Source: Nitrospirota bacterium (GTDB taxonomy: Bacteria > Nitrospirota > Thermodesulfovibrionia > Thermodesulfovibrionales > Magnetobacteriaceae). From it: DNA of 43,852 nt. The translations under genes were made by a program, and so were the position numbers. Shown here one piece after another: positions 1 to 9,031 of the stretch. The notes under the pieces were generated by a model that saw only the letters and a list, made by a program, of their open reading frames with translations, did not search any database and had not been told where the DNA came from. The stretch spans positions 1 through 43,852 of the forward strand of contig JADFXG010000027.1 in assembly GCA_015233895.1 (NCBI GenBank), read 5' to 3'. Every line of letters begins with the position of its first letter. Position 1 is the first letter of the stretch.

Positions 1-145
1 ACTCAAATATAGTTTTGCCGGACTTGAACTGATGAATATAGTTAGGGCTATAAATACTATCGATAAATTAGAGGATTTTAAAAACCTTATCAAAAAAGCT
101 GATTCAATAGATGAACTGAAGGAGTTTTTAGGGAGGATTGTCTAA
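1..145 (+). CDS. C-terminal fragment of an unknown protein
   Basis: An open frame enters from the left edge (reading from base 2) and stops with TAA at 143-145, giving 47 residues that end in DELKEFLGRIV. The fragment is rich in Lys, Asp, Glu and Ile and looks helical and soluble. No family can be recognised from so short a tail. It points in the same direction as the histidine kinase downstream but is separated from it by about 105 bases that hold a candidate promoter, so the two are probably separate transcription units. Codon use resembles the neighbouring genes. Confidence 0.55.
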   Translation, partial: LKYSFAGLELMNIVRAINTIDKLEDFKNLIKKADSIDELKEFLGRIV

Positions 146-185
146 ATATTTCTACTTTATATCGGAATACGAGCTGCTTGTCTTT

Positions 186-214
186 TTGTTAAAAAAATGC
201 TACTTTAGTACAAT
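186..214 (+). promoter_or_regulatory. Candidate sigma-70 promoter of the histidine kinase
   Basis: TTGTTA (186-191) and TACAAT (209-214) are separated by exactly 17 bases. They match the -35 consensus at 4 of 6 and the -10 consensus at 5 of 6 positions. Transcription would start near 221, about 30 bases before the ATG at 251. This is a sequence match only. Confidence 0.45.
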
Positions 215-250
215 GTCTGTGATACTTGTAATGGATTATTTGAGTAGGAC

Positions 251-2752
251 ATGCCGATGTTAGAAGTACAGAATAGCTGTGAACTGCTTGAGGCACTTGC
301 AGATAACGCTAATGCTGTCATTTACATTAAAGACACACTCGGCAAATATATTATGGTTAACCGCCGCTTTGTGGAAATATTCAAAAAATCAAAAGAAACA
401 GTTTCAGGAAAAACGGACAGAGAGGTTTTTGGCTCCTCATACGGAGAGCCGTTTCACATTAGTGACTTAAGGGTTATCGAAAAAGGAGGTCCGGAGGAAA
501 CCGAGGAAACCATACATCACCCTCATGGTTCAGCCACATATCTTACCACAAGGTTCCCGCTATTTAATAAATCACAGGCCATATATGCAGTGTGTGGAAT
601 TTCCATTGATATAACTAAAAGAAAACAGGCGGAGGAGGAACGAATCAGGTCAGGGATTTCATCAGAAGGCACATGCAGGGTAAAAAACGCATTCTTAGCC
701 AATATGAGTCATGAAATCCGTACCCCCTTAAACGGGATAATTGGAATGACCGAGCTTGTACTGGATACCAACCTGGATCCGGACCAAAGAGAGTATATGA
801 TGATGGTAAAAAACTCCTCCGGTTATTTACTTGGCATTTTAAACAGCATTCTTGATTTTTCCAGAATAGAAGCCGGCAGAATTGAAATTGACGAGGTTGA
901 TTTTGATCTTGTATCAATGATAAGCGATATTGTTGAGCCGTTTTTAGTTCAAGCTATGAAAAAGGGGATAAGGCTAAGTACCGTGATTTCAAAAGACGTA
1001 CCTGTGTTACTTAAGGGAGATGTCGGACGGTTAAAACAGGTGTTTGTCAATCTGCTGGGGAATGCACTGAAGTTTACAGAAAGCGGCAACATAGAGTTAA
1101 AAGTCGGTGTTGCCCCTGCAACTTTAAACAAGAGAGTTTTTCCTACGGTATCAGACAAAGAGACTCGTCTGCTGTTTTCTGTATCCGATACAGGGATAGG
1201 AATACCAAAGGAAAATTATGAATTGATATTTGACAGTTTTACGCAGGGCGAGGTTTTTATGACCAAAAAGTACGAGGGAACGGGACTTGGACTTGCGATA
1301 GTGAAAAAGGTTTTGTATATGTTAGGCGGTGATATATGGGTAGAAAGCGAGCCCGGCAAAGGCAGCTCGTTTTATTTTACAGCACGATTTTCACTGCAAA
1401 GGGCAGTAGCCGTAACACTGCCACATATTGAAAAGACAGAGGTCAAAAGCAAACGCATTCTGGTTGTGGACAGTAATCCGCTCTCGATGCCGGGGCTTGC
1501 AGAAATGATAAAAAGCGATGGATTTGTTGTTAATACTGCACCAAACGGCCAAAGCGCTATCAGCATACTTAGTAAACCGGAGGCAAGGTTTGATGGAGTT
1601 GTTTTAGATTTTCAACTGATCGACACAGACGGATTTGATTTGGCAAGGAAAATAAAATCAGAGCTTGGGCTTCACTCAGTTAAGATAATAATGCTTGTGT
1701 CTGCGGGATTAATAGGTGATGCGACCATGTGCCGGGAAATCGGGGTGTCAGGGTATTTGGTTAAGCCAATATACAAGTCCGATTTGGTGGCGGTGCTGAG
1801 TATTGCAATAGAGAGAGGGGATGATCCTGGCGCACCGCTTATTACACGCCACACTGTGCGTGAGTTAAGAGGGCCTCAAAATATTTTGGTTGCTGAGGAC
1901 AATTTAGTAAATCAAACACTTGCCGTCAGACTTCTGCAGAAACGGGGCTACACTCCTTCTATAGCTGAAAACGGGCGTGAGGTTTTGGACCTATTGTCAA
2001 AGCAAAGCTTCGATCTTATCCTAATGGACGTACAGATGCCTGAGATGGATGGTTTAGAGGCAACGCGTTCCATAAGAAACATAAAAGATGCTAAGATGAA
2101 TTCCAGAATCCCAATCATAGCCATGACCGCTCATGCACTCAAAGGGGACATGGAGCTCTGTCTGGCAGCCGGTATGAATGACTATATCTCAAAACCGCTC
2201 AGGGCTGATGATTTATATAAACTGATTGAAAAATATATCGCCTTTGGCCATAAAGAACCGGAGCCACAGGCAATACAAGACTCACCTGTCTTCAAAGCCT
2301 CCACAGTTTCGGAAAAACTTCCCTTATCCTTACAAACCCCCATGGCAACCCAGCAGCTATCAACAAGGACCTCTGCTAAGTCATTGTACATAAAGGAAAC
2401 TCTTGAGCGTCTTAAGTTTGACGAGGAGTCTCTCCGGGATATATGGACTACATTTGTAAGTGATGCGCCAAAACAGATGGCAATTCTGACAGAATTATAT
2501 GACACAGGAGACATATCCAGCCTTAAACCACAAGTGCGTTTGATTAAAAATATGTCTGTAAAAATAGGTGCCACAGCCCTTAAGAGTGAGTCTTTCAGGA
2601 TGGAGCTGGCTCTCAGAAAAATCAGTGAAGATTTCAGTTATGCAGAGAAAGCAACGGTTTTATATTTTATGGAAAGACTCAGGATTGAGCTCGATATAGT
2701 TCTAAGGGATATAAAAACAAACCTTGCAAAACCAGCAGGCACAATCGCTTAA
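251..2752 (+). CDS. Hybrid sensor histidine kinase: PAS, HisKA, HATPase, two receivers, degenerate Hpt
   Basis: An 833-residue predicted soluble hybrid kinase with no membrane segment. Residues 15-125 form a PAS domain (motif NANAVIYIKD). HisKA carries the phospho-acceptor H154 in NMSHEIRTPLNG. The HATPase domain (about 240-385) has DTGIGIP and GTGLGLAIVKK. A first receiver (about 400-518) keeps the phospho-Asp region (LDFQLIDTDG) and KP, but has VVDSNP where two acidic residues are usual. A second receiver is canonical, with E549/D550, D593 (LMDVQMPEMDG) and KP. The last 110 residues look like an Hpt domain, but the expected His is Arg (VRLIKNMSVKIGA). No partner regulator is adjacent, and its signal is unknown. 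ATG at 251 is preceded by a weak GAGTAGG-like ribosome site. Confidence 0.88.
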   Translation: MPMLEVQNSCELLEALADNANAVIYIKDTLGKYIMVNRRFVEIFKKSKETVSGKTDREVFGSSYGEPFHISDLRVIEKGGPEETEETIHHPHGSATYLTTRFPLFNKSQAIYAVCGISIDITKRKQAEEERIRSGISSEGTCRVKNAFLANMSHEIRTPLNGIIGMTELVLDTNLDPDQREYMMMVKNSSGYLLGILNSILDFSRIEAGRIEIDEVDFDLVSMISDIVEPFLVQAMKKGIRLSTVISKDVPVLLKGDVGRLKQVFVNLLGNALKFTESGNIELKVGVAPATLNKRVFPTVSDKETRLLFSVSDTGIGIPKENYELIFDSFTQGEVFMTKKYEGTGLGLAIVKKVLYMLGGDIWVESEPGKGSSFYFTARFSLQRAVAVTLPHIEKTEVKSKRILVVDSNPLSMPGLAEMIKSDGFVVNTAPNGQSAISILSKPEARFDGVVLDFQLIDTDGFDLARKIKSELGLHSVKIIMLVSAGLIGDATMCREIGVSGYLVKPIYKSDLVAVLSIAIERGDDPGAPLITRHTVRELRGPQNILVAEDNLVNQTLAVRLLQKRGYTPSIAENGREVLDLLSKQSFDLILMDVQMPEMDGLEATRSIRNIKDAKMNSRIPIIAMTAHALKGDMELCLAAGMNDYISKPLRADDLYKLIEKYIAFGHKEPEPQAIQDSPVFKASTVSEKLPLSLQTPMATQQLSTRTSAKSLYIKETLERLKFDEESLRDIWTTFVSDAPKQMAILTELYDTGDISSLKPQVRLIKNMSVKIGATALKSESFRMELALRKISEDFSYAEKATVLYFMERLRIELDIVLRDIKTNLAKPAGTIA

Positions 2753-2787
2753 ACAGTATCAGGAGCTTGACACAAGTTATATAGTGG

Positions 2788-3483
2788 CTATCCCCTGGGG
2801 TTTTTTGCAATCACTGCATCAACAGCCTCGTAAACTTTGTCATTGACAACATCATAGCCAGAGAGTTTACCATAGAACACTGCTCCGGTATCTATTACTA
2901 TAGCATGCTTGTACTTATGCACCTTTTTATGAGGAGTATGGCCTACTATGGCACTTTTACCGTGATAGATGGCGTAGTTTCTTTCCCAAAGCAATGATTT
3001 AGGAGTTGCCGTTGTAACCGTATCCCCGATAGGAATGCCGCCATGGACAAAGATAAAATCCTCAGTTTCATAATAAAACTCAAGAGTTTCAACAAAAGGA
3101 ACGAGTGCACTCTGGGCGGCTTCATAGCTGCCGTAACTTTGAATAGTGCTGATTCCCCCGTTTATAAACCACAACTGTACGTGATTTGTAGTTCTGAGTT
3201 TAAAGGCTTCAAGGGCGAGGTACTCGTGATTGCCGGCAAGTAATACAATCTGCTGCGGGTATTTGTTTTTCAACGCTGAGACGTAGCTGACCACCTTCTT
3301 GCTATCCGGGCCACGGTCTATATAGTCTCCTATGAATATCAACTGATCAGAGCCAGGGTCAAAACATACCACCTTTTCCACAAGCTCCACTGTAACATCA
3401 TAGCAGCCGTGAATGTCCCCGATAGCTATTTGTCTTTTAAAACCCACCACATATGTTATAACAAATAACGAATTATTTTGCAA
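2788..3483 (-). CDS. PPP-family metallophosphoesterase (Ser/Thr protein phosphatase or ApaH-like)
   Basis: A 231-residue protein with the full metallophosphoesterase signature: GDIHG, GDYIDRG, GNHE, FVHGG and GHTPH, which bind the dinuclear metal centre. Family members dephosphorylate phosphoproteins or cleave diadenosine polyphosphates, and sequence alone does not separate these. The core begins only about 20 residues from the chosen start, so a shorter form starting at an internal GTG just before KRQIAIGDIHG is plausible. No good ribosome site decides this. It is convergent with the histidine kinase, and the membrane protein gene lies 9 bases upstream on the same strand, so the two could be co-transcribed. 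Cytoplasmic. Confidence 0.8.
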   Translation of the reverse strand: MQNNSLFVITYVVGFKRQIAIGDIHGCYDVTVELVEKVVCFDPGSDQLIFIGDYIDRGPDSKKVVSYVSALKNKYPQQIVLLAGNHEYLALEAFKLRTTNHVQLWFINGGISTIQSYGSYEAAQSALVPFVETLEFYYETEDFIFVHGGIPIGDTVTTATPKSLLWERNYAIYHGKSAIVGHTPHKKVHKYKHAIVIDTGAVFYGKLSGYDVVNDKVYEAVDAVIAKNPRG

Positions 3484-3492
3484 TCTGGAATC

Positions 3493-5184
3493 TTACCGCC
3501 TGGGATAGTATATGGCAAATTCAAAAGATTGCCTTGTGTGCTGTAAAAATAAGTGAGTATCAAATAAAACCTCATAATTCAGTTCAAGAGTTTCTCTGTT
3601 TCTTATGTTTGGGTTTAGATTATCAATTCTGTTTATGTTTTCCTGTTTTTTTAAAATTATTACATCAAATCTTTTCTCCAATATTTGATTTTCAATATAA
3701 TCAAGAAATTTTTCATTTAAGCTGTGAAAATCTTTAGGGAATAATTTTTTAATTATTGGATTATTTGGCATCACACTGTCACGGTAACAAGTGAACCCTG
3801 AATCATATACTGTTTTTCCGTTGTTAATTGCGCTAACACTAAAAGGCGCTGCTAAAAGAACATTTTCATTTTGCTGTATAAGGCTATTGTATCGTTGCCA
3901 TTGGTCATCCAGAGCCTTTACCCTGAACACTTCAGATGGGTCATAAGAAAAGATATACGCAAACGATGTAATATTCAAATACGTACTGTAGCAATAGCTG
4001 GTATAAATGGTTAGGAACATGAAAACGATTGTTTCAAATTTTAGATTACTATTGTTGATTGTTAACTTAAGCGTATATATCAGAAAAAAAGGCAAAAAAA
4101 GCTGGAAAAAATAGGTCATCCAGGCTCCGTCAGTGCCGCCCATTTTTAACACTAATGTACATAACGATGTGGATACACAATAAGTAAACAACGAAATTTC
4201 TTTTGAAAAAAACGGTTCTTTTATCTTTCTGATGTTAATTTTAACATCTTTATAATAACTCAGAATGTTACTTTTATAAATACCAAAATTTATGAGTAAT
4301 AAAAAAACCAGGTATAAAATCAGCCCCGACAGGTGCTTTGCAAACTGAAGGAGTTGAGAAAAAAGGTAGTCCATATGATAGTTGTTTATGTTTAACTGGA
4401 GAAACAGACAATCGTAAAAATAAGACTCGTAATACTTATTTACCCAAATTGCCGACAATAGAAAACTAATAAACAAAACTAATATACACTTAAGCCCTTT
4501 TTCTTTAGAAATATAGAAAAACACATACGATATCATTATAAGAATTCCTAAAACAAAATATGGTTTTGTATAAAAACTTAAAATTCCAATTAAAATGCTC
4601 CATACAAGCGTTTTCATTGAATAGCCAAAGCGCCATGGGATATAAATGCAAAGTAAAAACAAAAACAGCCCCGTACTGTCAGGTCTTGAAAGCGAGGTCA
4701 TTGAATAAATTAATGATGCGTACTGTATAATCAGTGCACCGTATATATAGATAAGCTTAATTTTCAGGCGAAGCATAATCAAAACAACAATCATACATGA
4801 AAGAAAAATGAAAACTCCGGATACACATCTGTGGGCAAGTAAGTATAACTTATCACGGTGAACACCTATGGCAGCAAACAACTTGTAAAATGGTATTACT
4901 ATATAATTATACATAATGCCATACACATTCATATACATTGGATGGTTAACAAAATCATAGGGATTTCCGCCCCTTAGAATAAAATCCGTGGAAAGCACCA
5001 TGCCTCCCTCTCTTAGTTCTAATTGGTGGGGATAGACGATAAGACTAATATGATACTTTAGCAACTTGTACAACAAGGTGGTAAGAATTATTGCTAAAAA
5101 GGTTATTACTGTATTGTGGAGTATAATTTTATCCTTAGCTGTAAAATGTTTGAACATACTCCACGTACCTATTTCATAATACAC
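3493..5184 (-). CDS. Polytopic membrane protein, GT-C glycosyltransferase-like
   Basis: A 563-residue protein with about ten or more hydrophobic helices. After the first helix it has an extracytoplasmic segment (HQLELREGGMVLSTDFILRG, then NPYDFVNHP) of the type seen in GT-C glycosyltransferases that use polyprenyl-phosphate sugars. The C-terminal 150 residues are soluble. I assign the fold class by pattern, not by a specific family. Base composition is clearly more AT-rich than the flanking rpoD and phosphatase genes, which suggests transfer. A start at the internal Met of MFKHF, ten residues in, is equally possible. A role in surface-glycan or protein glycosylation would fit the pseI-like and DUF2079-like genes nearby, but this is inference. 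Confidence 0.55.
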   Translation of the reverse strand: MYYEIGTWSMFKHFTAKDKIILHNTVITFLAIILTTLLYKLLKYHISLIVYPHQLELREGGMVLSTDFILRGGNPYDFVNHPMYMNVYGIMYNYIVIPFYKLFAAIGVHRDKLYLLAHRCVSGVFIFLSCMIVVLIMLRLKIKLIYIYGALIIQYASLIYSMTSLSRPDSTGLFLFLLCIYIPWRFGYSMKTLVWSILIGILSFYTKPYFVLGILIMISYVFFYISKEKGLKCILVLFISFLLSAIWVNKYYESYFYDCLFLQLNINNYHMDYLFSQLLQFAKHLSGLILYLVFLLLINFGIYKSNILSYYKDVKINIRKIKEPFFSKEISLFTYCVSTSLCTLVLKMGGTDGAWMTYFFQLFLPFFLIYTLKLTINNSNLKFETIVFMFLTIYTSYCYSTYLNITSFAYIFSYDPSEVFRVKALDDQWQRYNSLIQQNENVLLAAPFSVSAINNGKTVYDSGFTCYRDSVMPNNPIIKKLFPKDFHSLNEKFLDYIENQILEKRFDVIILKKQENINRIDNLNPNIRNRETLELNYEVLFDTHLFLQHTRQSFEFAIYYPRR

Positions 5185-5252
5185 ACAAAAGCTAAGCTAA
5201 AGCCCTGTGCCATTTTATCATAAAGACAGCCGATGAGCCAGACTGTGCATTA

Positions 5253-6656
5253 TCAGGATGTCAAAATCTTAAGCGCTCTCAGCCTGCTTGGGTGTTTTAA
5301 CTTTCTCAGTGCTTTAGCCTCAATCTGTCTGACCCGCTCCCTTGTTATAGAAAGATGCCGTCCAACCTCTTCTAACGTGTGGTCTCTGTCAACGCCAATA
5401 CCAAAGCGCATCCTTATAACTTTCTCCTCTTTTGCCGAAAGAGTTCTCAACACCTTTTGAACATATTCAGATGCCTCACTTTTTTCGGCATCTGTAAACG
5501 GAGACGGACTGTTTTTGTCCCCTATAAAATCCTCAAGCTCGGTGTCCTCGTCCCCGACCGGAGTTTGAAGCGCAATGGGGTCTTGTATGGCTCTGAAAAC
5601 CTCCTCCACTTTTTTAAGGGGCACATCGAGTTTTTGTGCTATTTCCTCATTTGTCGGTTCCCGCCCCAATAACTGGGTTATCTCCCTTGATACCTTAGTT
5701 ACCCGGTTGTAAAATTCCATCATGTGAACAGGCACCCGGATTGTTTTTGTCTGATCAATCAGTGCCCTTGTTATAGCCTGTCTTATCCACCACGTAGCAT
5801 AAGTGCTAAATTTAAAACCTTTTTCGTATTTAAACTTATCCACAGCTTTCATAAGCCCGATGTTACCCTCCTGAATTAAATCAAGAAGAGGCAGTCCTCT
5901 GCCCACGTAGTTTTTTGCAATGTTTACAACAAGCCGCAGATTTCTTGTAATAAGCTCATTCTTAGCTTTGCTTACCAACTCATGGGCGCGTGATAGCCGT
6001 TCCCAGTGTTTTTTAAACAGGTCTATCTTAATACCCATCTCATTTTCCATTCGTTTACACTCACCGATTATTTCCTTAAGTGTCTGTTCATGCTCCTGTC
6101 CCTCAAACTGCTTTGCGGCGACAAGCCGTTTTATTTCCTTTAGTGAGCCATGTGTACTAATTGTGTTTTCAAGAATCCGGACTGCCTCGGAAATTTCCTC
6201 AAGACGTTCAAGTGTCATCTTAAGGGCCTCCTCGGCTCGTTCATCTTCAAGGAGAGTATCGTCACTGAGGTCAAGGCCATCCTCAAATTTCTTAAAAAGA
6301 GGAAGCGATACCACGATTTCTTTGATAATTTCACGCCCCTCCTCAAGGCTCTTTGCTAGTTCGGTCTCTTCATCTTTGCTCAGTATTGAGATATCACCCA
6401 TTGAATGAAAATAAGCCTGTACGAGGTCCTCCGTCTTTTCATATCCTTCAACCTCCTCCTCGGCCTCTATCATGGCAGCAGCTCTTTCCTGATCTACGAC
6501 CTTCACTCCCATGTCCTGCAGAAGGTCCATCAGATCCTCTATCTCATCCGGTGAAAAGTACTCCGAGGGCAACGCATCATTTATCTCGTCAAAAGTCAAC
6601 GTACCACGTTTCTTACCTATGCTTATTATCTCTTCAAATATGTCCTTTTCCTTCAT
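5253..6656 (-). CDS. rpoD: Primary RNA polymerase sigma factor RpoD (sigma-70)
   Basis: A 467-residue sigma-70. Region 1.1 covers about residues 1-60 and region 1.2 about 74-107. An acidic spacer of about 120 residues follows, much shorter than in Escherichia coli RpoD. Region 2 starts near residue 234 ([19 protein letters not shown], then [12 protein letters not shown] and [15 protein letters not shown]). Region 3 follows, and region 4 ends with the helix-turn-helix [26 protein letters not shown]. It directs RNA polymerase to housekeeping promoters. The ATG has a GGAGAG ribosome site about 8 bases upstream. The usual upstream partner dnaG is absent; the NeuB-type gene lies upstream instead, 281 bases away. 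Confidence 0.97.
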   Translation of the reverse strand: MKEKDIFEEIISIGKKRGTLTFDEINDALPSEYFSPDEIEDLMDLLQDMGVKVVDQERAAAMIEAEEEVEGYEKTEDLVQAYFHSMGDISILSKDEETELAKSLEEGREIIKEIVVSLPLFKKFEDGLDLSDDTLLEDERAEEALKMTLERLEEISEAVRILENTISTHGSLKEIKRLVAAKQFEGQEHEQTLKEIIGECKRMENEMGIKIDLFKKHWERLSRAHELVSKAKNELITRNLRLVVNIAKNYVGRGLPLLDLIQEGNIGLMKAVDKFKYEKGFKFSTYATWWIRQAITRALIDQTKTIRVPVHMMEFYNRVTKVSREITQLLGREPTNEEIAQKLDVPLKKVEEVFRAIQDPIALQTPVGDEDTELEDFIGDKNSPSPFTDAEKSEASEYVQKVLRTLSAKEEKVIRMRFGIGVDRDHTLEEVGRHLSITRERVRQIEAKALRKLKHPSRLRALKILTS

Positions 6657-6803
6657 TGTTATTGCTCTCCAAAATAAAAAAAAATTTTCAGGATGATTTT
6701 ATTTAGGGACGCTGCCCAGGCCTTCTCTTTGTATCCTCATCAACAGTCTATATGTCTTAAATGCCTCCTGTAAAAACAATCTATATATCAAACACAAACT
6801 CCT

Positions 6804-6812
6804 ATTATAGCA
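6804..6812 (-). promoter_or_regulatory. Candidate extended -10 promoter of rpoD
   Basis: On the minus strand the sequence reads TGCTATAAT, an extended -10 element with a perfect TATAAT hexamer. The upstream -35 match is poor (TTCAGA with 19 bases spacing). Transcription would start near 6797, leaving a leader of about 140 bases before the rpoD ATG. The rest of 6657-6937 holds no recognisable gene. Confidence 0.4.
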
Positions 6813-6937
6813 TAATGTTAAAAAAATTTCTGAAACATTTTTATTTATCGGTAATTTTATGCAAACAGTTAATCAAATATTGCGATGAGTTGCTAAAGGC
6901 TAAGCCATAGAAGTAGGAGAATGACTGCTGCCTGGTA

Positions 6938-7990
6938 TCAATCCTCAACAATATCCCAGCATAGTGGTGTACCTTTTTTAATATCCACTTTAGCCCGTTT
7001 AGTGAGTATTTCAGCCAGATGTTTGGGCGCAAGCCCATAGGCTGGCCTTATGGATTTTACATTTTCAGTTGTGAATGCCCCATGAGCTGTGATATCTTCT
7101 ATAACAAACAGGGAACGCGCATGTTCACGGCTTTTTTTAACGGCTGATGAAAGGTCATACGTAACTGTGCCAATGGCTGCCTCTGTTTCCCTTATGCCGT
7201 TAACCATACGGCGAAATGCTGCTGGTTCAAGAGAAAAGGCCGAATCAGGCCCTCCCAACATCTTATCCAATATGAAATGTTTCTCTATTATGTGTGCTCC
7301 TAAGGCTGCCGCCGCTATAGGCGCACTTATGCCCGGTGTGTGGTCAGAAAGCCCGGCCACTGTGTTTAGCGTTTCTCTTATATGTTGGATGGTTTTTAAA
7401 TTTATCTCGCTATACGGTGTTGGATAAACACTTGAACACTTAAGGAAAGCTACTTTGTCATTTCCCGCCTCTTTGCAAGTCTCCAGTGCCTCCGCTATCT
7501 CATCAAATATTGCAACACCGGTTGAGATTATTACTGGCTTTCCCTTACTGGCAACGTACTTAATCAGAGGCAAGTCTGTTATCTCAAAAGATGCAATCTT
7601 GTAGGCGGGCACGTTCAGGTTTTCAAGAAAATCCACCGATGTCTTGTCAAACGGTGAAGAGAACCATATAAGCCCCACATCAAGCGCCTTTTCCACTAAT
7701 GCCGGAAACCACTCCCACGGGGTAAATGCCTCCGAGTAAAGTTCATGCAGGGTTTTACCGTCCCAAATCGTTCCCTGCTTAATTTTGAAATAGTCGTTGT
7801 GACAGTCTATGGTAATCGTGTCGGATTTATACGTTTGAAATTTGACCGCATCAGCACCGGAGTCTTTCATCGCCTCTATGGTTTTAAGTGCAATGCCAAG
7901 GTCTTGTCTGTGGTTAGCAGATAGCTCAGCCACAATAAAGACAGGGTCGCCTGCCCCCACACTTCTGCCGCTTATGGTTATATTGTGCAT
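6938..7990 (-). CDS. pseI: Pseudaminic acid synthase-like (NeuB/SAF family)
   Basis: A 350-residue NeuB-family enzyme that condenses phosphoenolpyruvate with a hexosamine-derived sugar to form a nonulosonic acid. The TIM-barrel part has FIVAELSANH near the N-terminus, DAVKFQTYKSDTIT, KIASFEITD, STGVA, LKCSSVYPTP, GLSDHTPG and EKHFILD. A C-terminal SAF antifreeze-like domain begins near residue 290 (RSLFVIEDI). GGPDSAFSLEP after the barrel is more typical of PseI than of sialic acid synthases. The HAD gene lies 6 bases upstream, suggesting an operon. The other pse genes are not in the window, so the product is inferred by homology. It could instead make legionaminic or another nonulosonate. 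Confidence 0.78.
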   Translation of the reverse strand: MHNITISGRSVGAGDPVFIVAELSANHRQDLGIALKTIEAMKDSGADAVKFQTYKSDTITIDCHNDYFKIKQGTIWDGKTLHELYSEAFTPWEWFPALVEKALDVGLIWFSSPFDKTSVDFLENLNVPAYKIASFEITDLPLIKYVASKGKPVIISTGVAIFDEIAEALETCKEAGNDKVAFLKCSSVYPTPYSEINLKTIQHIRETLNTVAGLSDHTPGISAPIAAAALGAHIIEKHFILDKMLGGPDSAFSLEPAAFRRMVNGIRETEAAIGTVTYDLSSAVKKSREHARSLFVIEDITAHGAFTTENVKSIRPAYGLAPKHLAEILTKRAKVDIKKGTPLCWDIVED

Positions 7991-7996
7991 ATCAGT

Positions 7997-8665
7997 TTAA
8001 CGAAAATACTCAGCAAGACTACTTATGATAACACGCTGCCCTCCGGAATTTACAGGTGCAATTGCGGTCTTTTCATCTCTTAGTATCTGAATCCCCTGAA
8101 TGCCAAGCGCCTCAGCACCGATGAAATCCTTTGCCGGATTATCCCCAACATACACACACTCTGAGGATGTACTTAAACTAAGAAGATTAAGCGCAACCTG
8201 AAAAGGCATATACGACGGTTTCCAATACTTTGAGCCAAGTGTGTCCGTGTAAATAATTACATCAAACAGGGATTGAAGCCCAAGAGCGTTAACCTTATTT
8301 TGCTGGACTGAGGCCATTCCATCTGTAATAATGGCAGTTTTTACGTCGGAATCCCTGAGTTTTTTTATAACCGGCACCACATCAGCGTAGAGATGAATGT
8401 CCGGCTTATGGTTTCTGTATAGATATATGAGTGTTAGCAAGTTTTCACTGCTGAATTTACCTATTTCATAAAGAATGCCGTCAAACACTTTGCCGCGCCC
8501 GTCAGATTTGATAATTTCAAGCATTTGGTTGAATAAAAAATCGTTATCATGTGAAAATTCCCTGCTAAGGTACTCTGAGACAACTCTAAAGCCGCTCTTT
8601 ACGAAATCCATCTCTGGATAAAGTGTGTCGTCAAGATCAAAAAGTGCTGCTTTCACTGGGGTCAA
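7997..8665 (-). CDS. HAD-superfamily hydrolase (predicted phosphatase)
   Basis: A 222-residue HAD phosphatase. Motif I is FDLDDTLYPE (nucleophile Asp), motif II is AIITDG, the motif III Lys is in SKYWKPS, and motif IV is VYVGDNPAKDF. Between motifs I and II lies a helical cap. It sits directly upstream of the NeuB-type synthase in the same direction, so it may dephosphorylate a nonulosonate precursor or product. That role is inference, since HAD substrates cannot be read from sequence. The start is uncertain: the longest form begins at TTG (8665), and a GTG four codons later (VKAALFD) would also fit the family. No strong ribosome site is visible for either. Confidence 0.72.
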   Translation of the reverse strand: MTPVKAALFDLDDTLYPEMDFVKSGFRVVSEYLSREFSHDNDFLFNQMLEIIKSDGRGKVFDGILYEIGKFSSENLLTLIYLYRNHKPDIHLYADVVPVIKKLRDSDVKTAIITDGMASVQQNKVNALGLQSLFDVIIYTDTLGSKYWKPSYMPFQVALNLLSLSTSSECVYVGDNPAKDFIGAEALGIQGIQILRDEKTAIAPVNSGGQRVIISSLAEYFR

Positions 8666-9031
8666 GATAAGCCGTTTATTTGTCTTACGGTTAAGTCCAT
8701 ACGCCTGAGAATTTTAATTTGTTTTTTTAGTATATGTCAAGATTTTTAAAGAATCCGAAATCCGAGATAGGAAATGTAGTTCCCCGATAAAAGGGTTTTG
8801 GGGGGAAATTTCAGGTTACAGCAGACCTATCCCTTGTTTTTAGTCCTAAAACTTCATCATATCCTCGATAACACTTAAATCATTATGTATTTTCTCCGTT
8901 ATAGTCATTTTTAAACAAACCCCTCTCATTGTTTCCATATTTTATTGTTTTACCCTTTTTTTCACACCTCTATAGCGGATTTAGGCATACGTCATAGTTT
9001 GCTGTTTTTAAACACATATACTTTATCTACT
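8666..9031. other. 366-base intergenic region without a recognised gene
   Basis: AT-rich spacer between the HAD gene and the DUF2079-like gene. The only open frame I could find is a 31-codon minus-strand frame at 8846-8938 (starts METMRG), without a ribosome site or recognised family. No tRNA, repeat or convincing terminator is visible. Confidence 0.5.

Noticed and set aside
2766-2815. CCCCTGGGGTTTTTT as an intrinsic terminator between the kinase and phosphatase genes
   Set aside because: The arms CCCC and GGGG have a one-base loop and cannot form a stable hairpin, and the T-run lies within the phosphatase coding end.
6938-7990. Sialic acid (N-acetylneuraminate) synthase NeuB
   Set aside because: The C-terminal part of the barrel (GGPDSAFSLEP) and overall length fit PseI-type enzymes better; certainty is limited without the rest of the pathway.
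8846-8938. 31-codon minus-strand frame starting METMRG, vaguely antitoxin-like
   Set aside because: Too short, no ribosome site and no partner gene; not reported as a gene.
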